From Thamnaconus septentrionalis (Eukaryota > Chordata > Actinopteri > Tetraodontiformes > Monacanthidae): a stretch of DNA of 64,000 nt. The notes beneath the pieces were generated by a model, which did no database searches, was not told the DNA's origin, and saw nothing but the letters and a program-made list of their open reading frames with translations. Of this stretch, positions 47,138-58,754 are shown piece after piece (within the stretch, counting starts at the first letter, position 1; each line of letters opens with the position of its first letter). The stretch is from contig CM020510.1 in the NCBI GenBank assembly GCA_009823395.1, positions 5,124,773 through 5,188,772 on the forward strand, given 5' to 3'. A program made the translations under genes and the position numbers.

Positions 47138-48082
47138 TATCTTGACGAATGCTTGCTAAGTCTGTGATTTCTTGATTGAAATTTGCCAACACTTTGGCAG
47201 GTGGTATTGTGGCTCACTCGGGGAACGTTCTGGGTTCCACTGGAGTGAAACGTTTGAGAGAAGTCATAACAGAAGACGCTGTTTATGCAGTATAATGATG
47301 CATAATCGGCACTTACACGCTTGTGCAAACCAGTCATAGCCATTTTTTGAGGGGAGGGGTTGTTGATTTTTTATTTTTATTTTTTTGCAGCGCTGCTTTG
47401 CCTGCGATCTAATTTCCCCTGCTGATTGCCAACGATTTTTTTTTATTTAGACGTTTAAATATTCAAGCACATCAAGACTTGACTGGGGTCTAAATGCAAC
47501 TGTCTTTGTTTACAGCCTCGACCCAGCCGCTCTCCTTCCGACCGCTGTGAAGCGTCTCAATTACAATATTTACCCGCCCGCCGCAGTCCCCGCCACTCTC
47601 TTTCCTCCTCCTGAATTAGTGGCTTCCTCTGGGGGGTGGGGGGGCGGGGGAGTGTCTCTGTTGTTCGGAGCCACAGAAAGCAGCTCACAAGGGGCCGTTT
47701 GAGTCGTCGCGCTTCGGTGAGGATGATTTCAGAGAGTAAAAATCAACGCAATTGTGGAAATTTTCTATTAGAAAACAAAAGCTGTAGTTTAAGCAGGTTC
47801 ACAGAAATGCTGTGGTGGTTCTTGAGACGTTGTTCACGTGGTCTCGGTCAAGACGACAGTGCTACACAGCTGTGGCAGGCGCATGGATGTATTATAAGGA
47901 CTGGATACCGGACTGGCAATTTGGCGCTGATTTTTCCCAGTGGCCACTCGAGGTACTGCAGCAAAAAAAAATCCAATGATCCAAAATTCAAAAAGCATTT
48001 TTCCCATAGCCCGCAATGCAAAAATAAACTCAGGTAAAACGGCTGACAGGACGACTGTGACCTGAAACGCAATTCATAGCAA

Positions 48083-48297
48083 GTGACGTTCTCCAGAATC
48101 GTTCTGATTGGTCAAATAGATCATCTGAATTACAGAGGCATGATGGGAAGTGACATGACTGCGCATGCTCTATGGACCCATTAATGCGGAAGTCAAAAAC
48201 TTTTTCGACGTATGCGCTAGTCTTGGAGTCTTGGAGTCTGGGGGTTGTGGCAGGCGGAACCAGATTCTCGCCGTACTGAAGCACGGCATCTGATTGG
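48083..48297. promoter_or_regulatory. Promoter-like motif cluster
   Basis: Within about 215 bp there are a TGACGTT CRE-like site (48084), an inverted CCAAT box GATTGGTC (48106-48113), a ZNF143-like GCATGATGGGAA (48138-48149; minus TTCCCATCATGC), an NRF1-like TGCGCATGC (48160-48168) and a second inverted CCAAT box ATTGG (48293-48297). These motifs typically sit together in TATA-less housekeeping promoters. No gene is recognised on either side. Confidence 0.35.
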
Positions 48298-49163
48298 ACG
48301 GTGGACTGACTGGGTTTTTAGTGCGTTGACTTGTGTGACTGGGGGGGTGCAGAGGCCTGTTGGGAGGAGGAGCAGAGCCACTCAGAGGTGGAAGAGGATT
48401 TCTCACAATTGTGAAAGTGTGTGGATGAGGTTGTGTGGACGAGGTTGACCACAGCGTGTGCACGTACGTGCGCCTGATCAACGTCCAACAGTAAATCAGA
48501 CTGGCAGCGGAACGGCTGGTGTCACCTCGTGCAGCCGCACAAACACGTGCGAGACACCCGGTGGCTTTTTTCTTTTTTTTTTGTTCCTTTCACGTCTTAA
48601 TGTTCCTGTTGAAAACAACAGAAAGGACAGGGGTGAAAAAACTCTATCCTCTGCCGCCAGACGTGTTCACTGTTTGCATGAAATCAGGCAAGACGATTCA
48701 CACGAGATGCAGTGGAGGTGCAATGACAAACGTCAGAGTGGAAAGTTGCGACACACACAAAAAAAGCTTTTTGTGTGTTTTAGTTCAAACAATGTTGTTG
48801 AATAAACTCCCCTCGCTGTGAAACATGCAAAACTGTTTTCTGGTGCATTGGAAATAAAACATTCCTTGGCAACCCGGGTTTGTGTCCCATTTTCTTTATT
48901 CCTGTATTTTTGGGGCCGCATTGCAGGAGTCTTCTCGCCCACCTGTGGACTTATTGATTACTGCTAGGGAGGACAACACTGTGCAGCCATAAAAGAACAC
49001 AAACATGCAGTAAAACTCCCCTGGAGTCGAGACACTGCACACTGAACCATTGACAAATCATGATGAATCTCTGTCCTCTGCCCTCGTTCTCTTTGTGCCT
49101 TGTCTTTCCGTTTGCAACTGCAGATTTGTTACGTGCAGCTTTTTGCAATATAAAACACCCCCT

Positions 49164-49190
<27 letters not shown>
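49164..49190. repeat. (GT)n microsatellite
   Basis: Thirteen GT units, followed by TTTGCAG, an acceptor-like sequence without a supported exon. Confidence 0.9.
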
Positions 49191-49194
<4 letters not shown>

Positions 49195-49949
49195 AGAAAT
49201 CAAAATCTTTGATTCCACTGCTGAAAACAGGAAAGTTGAAATTGTATCAGCTGGCAGCGGAATATGGGTCAAAGGTTTCTCCTCCACGACGGCCGATCCC
49301 TCGGAGATAGAATCGTAAAAATCCGAGAGGAAATCTGCCGTCGCTGTGAGTTGTGCCTCAAACTGCTGTGGAACCTCTGGAGAGCAGTGAGAGCTCTGAT
49401 AGCCGCACCACTCTGCTCACATCTCTCTTCTGCTCATTTCTTTCTGTTTTTTTTTTTCACCCCCGCTTGCCTTCCCCCCCCGTCCCATTGTTCCAGCGAC
49501 GTGGCAGCGCTCACGGCTTCCTGGATTCCCACTCAGCGAGGCGAAGGACAGCACTCCAGCTGCCTGCCAAGACACCTTATCTGTGGCTGGCAGCCTGCAG
49601 ACAGGATGGAGTGCTGCTGCTGGTGGTGGGGTTGGCTGGACAGGGTAAAGGCTGCAGGATGAGCCGTGTGTGTGTGCGTGTGTGCGCGTGTTTGTGCGCT
49701 TTGTGCGTAACTACATGGAACGGCCTGCCGGATTTACAGCTGAAGAAATGCTTGAGCAAACAGGAAGTCTGAGCTGAATTCTTTTATTACCCTCTGTTAC
49801 AACATAAAGGATTTTTTTTATTATTAATATTATTTAGGGACTGAGTGCCAGTGATAAGACCAGTTCTGGAAGAGAGCAGGTCTATCAGGGCGAGAGACCA
49901 AAATGAAAATGTTTGCCACGTGTTCAAAGCCCTCATAATCCCAAACTCA

Positions 49950-50956
49950 TCAAACACACCCACCACCATGCTTCACTGTAGGCAAGACACACTTGTCTTT
50001 TTACCCCTCACCTGGATTGCTGCCACACACACTTGACACCATCGGAACCAAATAGTTTATCCCGGGGTGTTTTTTCCCTGTTGATTCTGAAGTGTTCCAG
50101 GTCTGCTGAGGCTCCTGAGACGAGGAGGGTCCAGCTGCAGGCTCGGAGGAGGTAGTCTCAGGCACCGGCAACGCTGGAAACGACGGTTAATAAACAGGTA
50201 CTTTGGTTTGTTCCAACTAAATATGAATGAATTTATTCTGACATATTGAATGGCCTACTCTGCATTGCAATTCAAATGGCTAGTTGAGAGTTCCCTGAAA
50301 CCTCTTCCTCTGACCCTGCAGCTGGATACTATTGCCTGAGACGGCCGAGGTGCCATACAGAGACCAACCACCAGAGGGACACTCTTCCACTCATCCACGT
50401 CCCTTGTCTCCTCGTCTTTAGCAAACTGTTGGCGGGCTTTTTTGTGCATCATCTTCAGAAGTGGCTTCCTTCTGGGACGACAGCCATGTGACCAATCTGA
50501 TGCAGGGTGCAGCGTCTGGTCTGAGCACTGACAGACTGACCTTCCACCCCTCAACATCTGCGGCAGTGCTGGCAGCACTCATTTGTTCATTTTTCAAAGA
50601 CAATGCCTGGATAGGATGCTGAGCACGTGCACTCAACTTCGACCTTAGCGAGGCCTGTTCTGAGTGGAGCCTGACCTGTTAAATCACTGTACGGTCTTGG
50701 CCACCGTGCTGCAGCTCAGTTGCAGGGTGTTGGCAATGTTCTTACAGCCTCGGCCGTCTTTATGGAGAGCAGCAATTCTTTTTTCTGGGCGTTGAGGTTA
50801 TTTTGATGGGACAGTAAATTTGCACTGTTATACAAGCTGAACACTGACTGCTTTACATTGTGTCAAAGTGTTGTTTATTCAGTGTTGTCACATGAAAAGA
50901 TAAAGTGCATATTTGCAGAAATGTGAAAGGTCGACTCAGTTTTGTGAGACAAGCTG
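49950..50956 (-). mobile_element. Decayed Tc1-like DNA transposon, interrupted
   Basis: Read on the minus strand, this is a Tc1/mariner-family element of the type widespread in fish. The right end (50,840-50,956) matches the terminal inverted repeat region, with AGTGTTGTCACATGAAAAGA inside it and an end near GTGAGACAAGCTG. Then come the helix-turn-helix start of the transposase (about 50,610-50,790, with the CTGAGCTGCAGCACGGTGGC block) and the middle part with KMMHKKARQQFA (50,400-50,600). After an insertion, the transposase resumes at 49,950-50,062 in the region encoding the GGGS-containing block. The stretch between the terminal repeat and the transposase start is deleted, and the left end, including the last part of the transposase and its terminal repeat, is missing. 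Stops and shifts make it inactive. Confidence 0.85.
50063..50383. mobile_element. Element nested inside the Tc1-like transposon
   Basis: About 320 bp that separate two adjacent blocks of the Tc1-like transposase and replace roughly 30 bp of it. Its two ends share segments with sequence at 52,203-52,275: TTCTGAAG...CTGCT..GGCTCCT near the left and GCCATACAGAGACC plus a CACCAGAGGGACACT-like tail near the right. It therefore looks like a repeat family in its own right. No coding is visible and the family is unknown to me. Confidence 0.6.
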
Positions 50957-52202
50957 CCAATGGCCGGCGCCACACTCTTTTGAAATGGAAGCAGAAATAT
51001 TGCAAATTCCATCTTTTTTTGTCATTCTTTCCATTCAAAATGGTAAAGAAATGCCATGCGCCCTTGAAGATGTAAACTGTAATTTATTTGGTAAAAAAGA
51101 CTCGGTACTGTCTGACGTAGGGTTTTTTTTGTCTTTTTTTTGTCTTTTTTTCTCTGAGCACACAACCATTGTGTTGGTGTTGGGTGGGTGGAATGTCTCA
51201 CATCTGAAAAAATTCCAGAAGGTTCATGCCGATTAGAAAATGTCAGCGTAGCTTCCATTGGTAAGTGAGTGAAGATTAAATTTTGGGTAACTACACAATT
51301 GCAGCTATGATGGAAAGTGATAAAAAGGAAAGGGGGGTCGGAGCTTCAGAACACTTGAAAACACTGGGCACCTCCTTCGGGAATTTTGCCTCATCCTCCA
51401 CACACCCTGACAAGATGGTGAGGAGGAGACGGGATGGGAATGCGAGGCGAGCGTGCGCAGGCTGGCCTGAGGGGCGCACGGCCAAAACCCAACAGTCTGT
51501 CCGTCCGCCGGCAGCACAATTGTAAGCAGTTGGCTGCCCAAAGTGTCCCGGAAGAGGCGGCGCGCCGCATTGTTTCCACATTCTTTGACACGGTGAATAA
51601 TTTAATAACTCCTGCGTCCTCGCTCAGCAGCATTCCTCTCTTTTCATTTCGCTCTCCAAAGGCCACATGGCTGCAAGGGGATGACTTGGAAAACGTCCGC
51701 AGGACGATTCATTGTTTTTTTTGCTTTTCTTTTTTTTCAGAGCAGCAGAGCCGTCAGAGTCGACTTCTTTCATCCAAGAACATCTTAAATCCGCCAGTGG
51801 TCCCACTTCTCCTCCTGTGGAGCTCTGGGGAGCAGAGAAAGTTGAAAAACTGTGGTTGTTAAACAGTAAATACATGATTTTGGGAAATATATTATTTTCA
51901 CTCTCTCAATCTGCATCTTACCAACATCTGCCTTCTGTCGCATTTACATCCATTTAACTTTAGTCTGGGAAATCCACTGACTGTTGCAAACCACTTTATT
52001 TTGTTTTATTTATTTATTTATTTATTTATTTTTTTATTTTTTTTTTTTTTATTTATTGTCTGCAGCCAACCAGATGTCTCCCTCCAGACATTTGGTTCTG
52101 ATATTTTCTGATATCTCACTTCTCCAAACACTTCAGTGCTGTCAAATATAGTGTCAAAACTCAGATTTTCAATTCATTTTTCATGTTTGTCCCCCCCCAT
52201 TA

Positions 52203-52275
52203 GTTCTGAAGCGTCTGCTACGGCTCCTCAGGTGCCCGAGCTGCCATACAGAGACCGACCACTAGATGGCACTGA
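52203..52275 (+). repeat. Second copy of nested-element sequence, with CTCF-like core
   Basis: Shares GCCATACAGAGACC and flanking segments with the insertion at 50,063-50,383. It includes GACCACTAGATGGCACTGAG (52,257-52,276), a good CTCF-type core. Confidence 0.55.
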
Positions 52276-52395
52276 GTTTGGTGGAGCTCGCTTGTAACCT
52301 CCCTTACGGAAATGGAGAGTGACTGACAGAGATGTTGTGACGTATTTCCTGCTCATGGAAGGAACTAATGGAAAGCAGCTATGTCGCTAATGATA

Positions 52396-52405
52396 GCTAA
52401 ATTGA

Positions 52406-52444
<39 letters not shown>

Positions 52445-52605
52445 TGTGAATGGTTTGTCTTTCTACGTGGCCCTGCAATGAAGTGGCGACTTGTCCAGGA
52501 TGTCACCCTGCCTTCACCCTATGACAGCTGGGAGAGACTCCAGCAGACCACTGCAACCCTGAGTGCACGACAAAGCAGGTAATGCAAATAGATGAATGGA
52601 TGGAT
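52396..52605 (+). mobile_element. Truncated SINE/L2-type fish repeat
   Basis: The order GCTAAATTGACC, a GT microsatellite, GAGTGTGAATGG, GTGGCCCTGCAATGAAGTGG, CGACTTGTCCAGG, then AGCTGGGAGAGACTCCAG and a final GATGAATGGATGGAT tail is the 3' half of a very common tRNA-derived fish SINE with an L2-like tail. The tRNA-derived head is absent, so the copy is 5'-truncated and diverged. The GT run (52,408-52,442) has grown inside it. Confidence 0.8.
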
Positions 52606-55600
52606 ATCTGTGTGTATTTCAAACAGAAGTATATATATGTATTTGTTATGAAAATTGCAAGTTATTTTAATTGCTTATATTTGTCAATGCGTCAAATTGA
52701 ATCCATTACTTGTTCAAGACAAAATAGAAAGTTTTGGTGACGCTTGCACTGACCAATGTGTGTGTTTCTTTTGTTGTTGTTTTTTATCCCTTTGTATATA
52801 TAATCTTGAAATCTTGAAACATATTTGTTTGTCTGTTGCTTTTCATGTCACAACTGTTTTCTGACCCCGTTGACTCACGACACAAAGGTGGACGTGTGTG
52901 TTTCTCTCTGCGGCTCTGCGCTGACCCTGGATTCCAGACGCCTCACTTCCCTTTATTTCCCAGAAAACATCTCTGAGTTTCGGTAAGTTTTTCATCTTGT
53001 CAGTGTTTGGCAGAGCTGCTCCTCGGATTCCTTCCCATTCAAAAAGTGAGACCTGAGGCCGAACGCGAAAGTTTGCTGCTTTTGTGGCCGCTGTGTGAGG
53101 AGTTAAAGGTTAGGGGGCGCCTTCTCTGCTGGTGTCTTTGTGATGTGTGTTAACGGCTTGTTTTGATACTGAAGCATGACTTGACATTGGATTGATTTTT
53201 GAGTGTTAACAGTTTTTTTGTTTATTTATTTATTTATTTGTGTTTTTGCTCCAACTCAAACTTGCCATCGATCAGTGTGTGTGTGTGTTGGTGCCTCTTG
53301 TATTTGAGCATGATAGCATGAAAAAGGTCTCTTCAAAAAATAAAAAGGATTTCTCTTCCTTTCTCCCTGGGTTTCTCTGCAGAGAAAAAGTCAAAAATCA
53401 CAGCGAGCCTGCACAGCTTGAGTCAGAATCAGATGCAGCCCTCAGGTTCAGGCTCACTGATGAAATATGGGAGTTGTCTATAGGTCGGGGGGGCTTAAAT
53501 AGTCCATGAGTGTACGAATTTTTCAGGCCCCTCAGTGGACCAAAATGGAGTGTCAGCACAGTGCAACAAATGGACTGACTGTGATTCAATTTCCACGTTG
53601 CAAAATTGCAAAAAGAAGCCATTTGTTTTCCCAAACAGGCTGAAATCACCTTGCACCTTCTTTTCAAATTTTAGCCGCTTTTTGCTTCCCCTGTGCAGAG
53701 TGATTTGTGCTTCGGTAATATCCTTCCATATTTGACCAAATAAAAATACAACATTTTCATCATAACAGCCCCACTTCACTTAGAAAATACTGTAAAATTA
53801 CTAGATGGGAAATGATTCAAACGGATGATTGGAGGACAGTAGCAGCAACACTGGTAACATCCTCCCACTACTGTGTTTCCCCACAGATATCAGCAAAAGT
53901 TGCAGAGACAAGACCATAAATATTCCTGTTATACTGATTTGGCACTACTTTGGTTGCCTACCCAGTGCCCTCTCAATAGAATACCAATCACCAGGTCAGC
54001 TGGGTGCATTGTTTCCCAGGCAGGTGTCCCCTATAGCTCGTTACTAGCCAAAGCATTAGAAAAAGAAATGGAATTTATGACTTTGAGGTTAAAGAACAAA
54101 TGTGACTTTAACATGTTGGCACCACCAAGACCGTGACCTTCAGAAAGGTGTTCTCACTTCTGTGACTGCTGATAACGCTACCTCTAATTTTAACTTACAA
54201 AACACTTTTCTGACCTTCATCAAGGCTTTTTTTTTTTTCCTTTTCCTTGAGCAGAATGTAAAGACATTATTATCCACGACAGGGTATAGAAAAGGTGTCG
54301 AAGCTTTGATATAACCCTTGCAAGGAAAACACACTTCCACCATGTTCTATCAATTGGTTTGGAGCTGTGATATCGACATCAAGGGGAGAGCAGCTGTCAA
54401 AAGAGCGGGTTGGCTCGCTGGCAATAAAAAAAAAAAAGAAAAGAAATCCCTTGCGAACACCTGCAGCAGCTGACTTAAACCACATGCACGGGAAATATTT
54501 TAATAGAAATTTAAAATGAAACGAGTGTTTGCTTTGGTCATATATCAAAAGGCACAGGAGAACATTCCTTCCTGTGAATGGTCCACACTTGGAACCAATT
54601 AAAATGCAGGGGTTTTTTTTAACCCTCAGATTTAATGTATTCAAAATGTATGAACTTTCAAACATAATAAGAATCAAAGCTGCTCTTACATATCTGATTA
54701 TACAAGAGAGTGAAGGGACAGGATTAAGATTGTCTTTATGTATAAGTGCACGCCAGAGTGGAAAAACAGAGTGTAAGACTGTTAAAAAGGGTTTTTTGGG
54801 GGATCATTAAGTTGCAGATTGCCTGCACTAAGCTCTTAGCCCTTAAATCCACGAAGCTTCACACCATCTGGAGCCATAATGTGCTGCGACATCTCTCAAC
54901 ACGCAGCAAGAATCCCCCGGAAATGACAACTAAACGCCACAACTGAGCGCCGCATGTGCGCCGGCGTGCCTGCAGCTACCAGGCGCGGCCACTGGATGTC
55001 AGTCAAGTCCCTCGAATGTTCTGCATTCCGCGGGACTGGAGGTGACCAGCGGTCGTGCTGTTTCTCATTTCAACTGAACTGCTTGAAAAATAAATAAATA
55101 AATAAATTATTTTTTTTTTAAAAAATCATCCGAGGGACACGTTCACCGAGACATCAATCATTTTTTATGAAGCAGCTGTTGCTGCTTTTATTCCGTCCCT
55201 CCACATGCATGCCAGCCTCTGGCCTTCAGGCAGATTAAAGCATTAGACGATGTGGAATGTTTGGCCACAAACACAATGGGTGCCAAGCGTTCAAAACAAT
55301 GCGACATTCGATGGTGAGGGTGCGGATGGGATGTGCGATATGAGAAAGGAAGGACTTTGAGGATTTGGACAAAGACGGTGCATTAGGGATGCCGTGGCTG
55401 TGACCCATTATATTGCATGTGTGGCACTTCTGCAACTTTCAAACACAGGGACGGATGATTTGCAAAACCTGTTACTTTGAGTCAAGTTGATCACAAAGCT
55501 GCTGTTGAGAGAAGGCCAGGGTACATTTCACTTTTTATTTTTTCTGAAAGCCTCCAGACAGATATATAAAGATACTTTGTGATTACACAAAATCATGAAG

Positions 55601-56138
55601 AAACATTGAATGATTAAAAACGGCCAGGACGAGTGTCACTGCTGGCAGATGTTCAGGCAAACTTAATCAATGCCAGAAAAAGAAAAAGTACAAAAATTAA
55701 TGAGCAGTAGATTTTCTGACGTTTTCTGTAGTTTCTTGGTTTTCTTCTGGCTTGTAGCTGAGTTTGCAGAGTAACTTCAATGAAACTAAATAAAATATCT
55801 TGGTGTGTATGTGTGTGTGCGTGTGTGCATACTTGATTTTTGAGTAAGTTTTCACAGAACTGAGAACTGACTCATTTGGAAATAAGACGGTCCCTTATGT
55901 ATCTTTGTATGCTCTGTGATCCTTATCAAATTTGAATTGACGGTTTGCGGCGCAGACATCTCAACAGTCAGCCTGGCAATGTAAAAAGACACTTAGGAAC
56001 AAGATGCATAAGATAAAAAAAAAAAGCAGTTGACCAACTTGTAGTTTAGAAATCAGTCCTAAATTTTCAAAAGGGTTCTACTGTCACAAAATAAAATGCT
56101 TTAATCAGACAGAAAGTGTCGGATGGCTTTTCCTCACC

Positions 56139-56452
56139 CTTCCTTCCTTCCTTCATTGCTTGCTATCCTTTATTCCTTCCTCCTCTCTTTCCTTCATTCA
56201 TTATTTCCTTCCTCCACTCCTTCCTTAATTCCTTTCTCTGGCATCCTTCCGTCCGTCATTCCTTTCCTTCCTCCTACTATTGCTTGATCTCCTTCCTTCC
56301 TTCCTTCCTTCCTTCCTTCCTTTGCAGTTCTTCTCTCTGCCATCCTTCCTTCCTTCCCTGATACCTGTCGCTTCCATCCTTCCTCCCTCCTTTCCTTCCT
56401 TCCTTCCTTAACTCCTCTCTCTGCCATCCTTCCGTCCGTCGTTCCTTCCTTC
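56139..56452. repeat. Imperfect (CCTT)n satellite-like tract
   Basis: About 310 bp dominated by CCTT/TTCC units with CATCCTTCCGTCCGTC-type interruptions that recur about every 60-170 bp. The Lys-Glu-Gly-Arg frame on the minus strand is an artefact. Confidence 0.9.
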
Positions 56453-57444
56453 CTTTCATCTCTCCGCTACCCTCTGCTTCCCCCTCTCGCTGGGACCTCG
56501 TGCAGACTGGACCCAAACACAGCCTCCCTTGTTTAGGGCTGGGTCGGCTCTCAGCTCGACCACTCCTTGGGCCGCTAATCGCCTCAGAGTTCTTTTCCAA
56601 ATTGTAATTACCGATAAACACACTTGGCTGATGGGGACGGCCGATTGCGAAGGGCTGCGGCGGCCAGTATCTGGCATCGGCCTAATTGTCACAAACAATC
56701 TGCCTCATTTCTTGGGCCCGGCTGGCAGCCAGTGATTGCGCCAAGCACACTTGAGGGGCTCGAGCGTTTACGCCGGCGTTCATTTGGGACCACTTTGTTG
56801 CTCTCCAGTCGACCCGGAGAGAAAAACTTCACTTGACGGTCATCGTTTTTTGGGATCGTCCACAAACAGTTGTTTTTAAGACTGCGCCGATAAAACTGAC
56901 CCCGTTCAGAGCTATTATGATTCCTTGGCACTGATACAGTGGCAACCACTCACAACAAAATTAAACCTTTGCAAAAAAAACCCACATTTTTCCATCAATC
57001 TGTGAAGAAGTATCATCTCATTTCTTTCTCACCATGAGGGATGTCCTGGGATTGCAGGAAGGATTTTCAACATTGAATAAAAAAAAATGAGCCATTGCTT
57101 CATGTTTCTACGGCGCTAAATAATAGTATATATATAATAATTCACGTTCTCACCACCGATCACCAGTGCATCTTTCTTGCCCTCCCCCTTTGTTTTTCTT
57201 TGTCCCTGAATCACGACAAAAAATGGCAGTGATGGTTTTGGTCAGAAAGTCCTAAACAAATAATAATATTAAAAGAAGAAGTGTTCCATCACATGAGAAA
57301 TGAAAACATCTGTCAAGTCTGCACGTGTGTGTGTTTTGCATCCCTGTGTGTGAGGCGGGAAGCTAAGGCCTCGCCGTCTCCCTTCGCTGAGAGTAAAAGG
57401 AAATGACCCAACTCAAACAGGAAGTGCTGCAAGGTGACCAGTAG

Positions 57445-57564
<120 letters not shown>

Positions 57565-58160
57565 CTTTGTCTCGTGTGGCCCTACCTCTGCTCCTGCTGC
57601 ACCACAGTTGTAGCAGTTTGCCGGCAGGAAACAGCTGTGCAGGGTGAGGTTGAAGCCGTTTGAGGGTTACAGTGCGCCGCTCGCCAGTATCAATCAAAAC
57701 TGCACAAAGTCGACTTTCTGCTTGGAAGAAAAAAACTGAAGGGGGGTCGCAGTTTTAACAAATAAAGGAGTGCAGGACCTTGTGGCTGCTCACCTTGCAT
57801 TGCAACTACAAGGTCACAGACTGTCGGTTCCTCCTCCTTACCTGTAGATACACACGACAGCTAGAGGGCCTTATCTGATTTTTGCTTGTAAAACGGTGGT
57901 GATTTGACGTTGCAGACCATTGGGAATTTGCTCAGAACGAACCCATCTGCTGACTTGCGGGAAGGTGAGACATGAGGGAGCAATCTCATCGACTTAGCGT
58001 GCTGCTGCACAAGGCACCTCATCTGGCCAAACTGAGGTGCAACCGCTGAGTCAAAGTGTGGCTCTGAGATCCAAACCGCCACCTCAGCAGACCAACAACT
58101 CCACTAGATAAGAGCTCATTGGGCACCTTGCCGCATCCACGGCAAAAAACAACCAAAAAA

Positions 58161-58188
58161 CTTTCATCAATCTTCAGATTGATGAAAG
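58161..58188. repeat. Perfect 12-bp hairpin, 4-nt loop
   Basis: CTTTCATCAATC, loop TTCA, GATTGATGAAAG. Exact arms with a tight loop. Confidence 0.9.
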
Positions 58189-58668
58189 ATTGCTGAAACA
58201 CGCTGAAGATGTTTGAGCTTCTGTGATTCTGAGAAAAGATGAGATCTCACATCTGGGAAGAAACACGTGGAGTTCAAATGAAAATGACAAAAAAATTATC
58301 ATTTAAAAAAAAAAAAAAAGTCTGCAGAGATATTTTGATCTTTACCATTTGCACCGTCGACGTGTCACGAGCGGCCACGTCAACACGATCCAGCGGCTCT
58401 TCGCTCCTTGCTGGGAGACACTTAACATGTTTTGCATTAATGAAAAGCACAATGGAGCAAGCTTGTGGATTACAGAGCATGTGTGTGCGTGTGTGACTGG
58501 GCAGGATGTTGGATGCAATGCTATTTTCTTTTTTCAAATATATTTTTCTCATATGACACACAGACAGCTGCCATTTGCTCCTGAAGCACAGCCTGCAGCC
58601 ATCGTCATTGGTATTCACGTTTTCTTCACCTCCATTTTTTTGTTTTTGTCATTGTCTTTCCTTTTCAG

Positions 58669-58754
58669 GCTATTCTGCCTGGAGCTAATCCCTGCCAGAG
58701 CAGTGGCATTTCAGGCCATCAAACTCCCAAAGCGCCTCCTATCAGCTCTGTCAG
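58669..58754 (+). other. Orphan candidate exon, 86 nt
   Basis: A long pyrimidine tract ending TTTCCTTTTCAG precedes it, and GTCAG|GTACCA follows. The frame from the first base reads PGANPCQSSGISGHQTPKAP and is open through the donor. I cannot name the protein. An 11-bp inverted repeat (58,704-58,714 with 58,762-58,772) spans the donor. It may instead be a conserved non-coding element. Confidence 0.2.

Larger units (their letters stand above)
40310..49945. other. Non-coding stretch downstream of smtla
   Basis: No nameable gene. It contains many simple repeats (listed), CTCF-like sites at 40,387, 42,002 and 43,591, a GC-rich part at 40,800-41,400, a promoter-like cluster at 48,083-48,297 and one small candidate secreted reading frame (minus strand near 47,000). 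Open frames at 42,122-42,553 are translations of CTG and GA repeats. Confidence 0.6.
50957..56138. other. Non-coding stretch
   Basis: No gene recognised. It contains tandem T-runs near 51,121-51,152, a TTTA-rich tract (about 52,005-52,050), the SINE-type repeat, a related segment of the nested element at 52,203-52,275 and low-complexity AAAT (55,087-55,108). A frame at 53,389-53,500 after TTCTCTGCAG reads as a balanced peptide but has no partner exon. Confidence 0.55.

Noticed and set aside
49191..49316. Acceptor-like TTTGCAG after a GT run with an open frame
   Set aside because: GT runs create pyrimidine-poor false acceptors; there is no donor or conserved peptide.
56194..56621. Lys-Glu-Gly-Arg repeat proteins on the minus strand
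   Set aside because: Direct translation of the CCTT tract.
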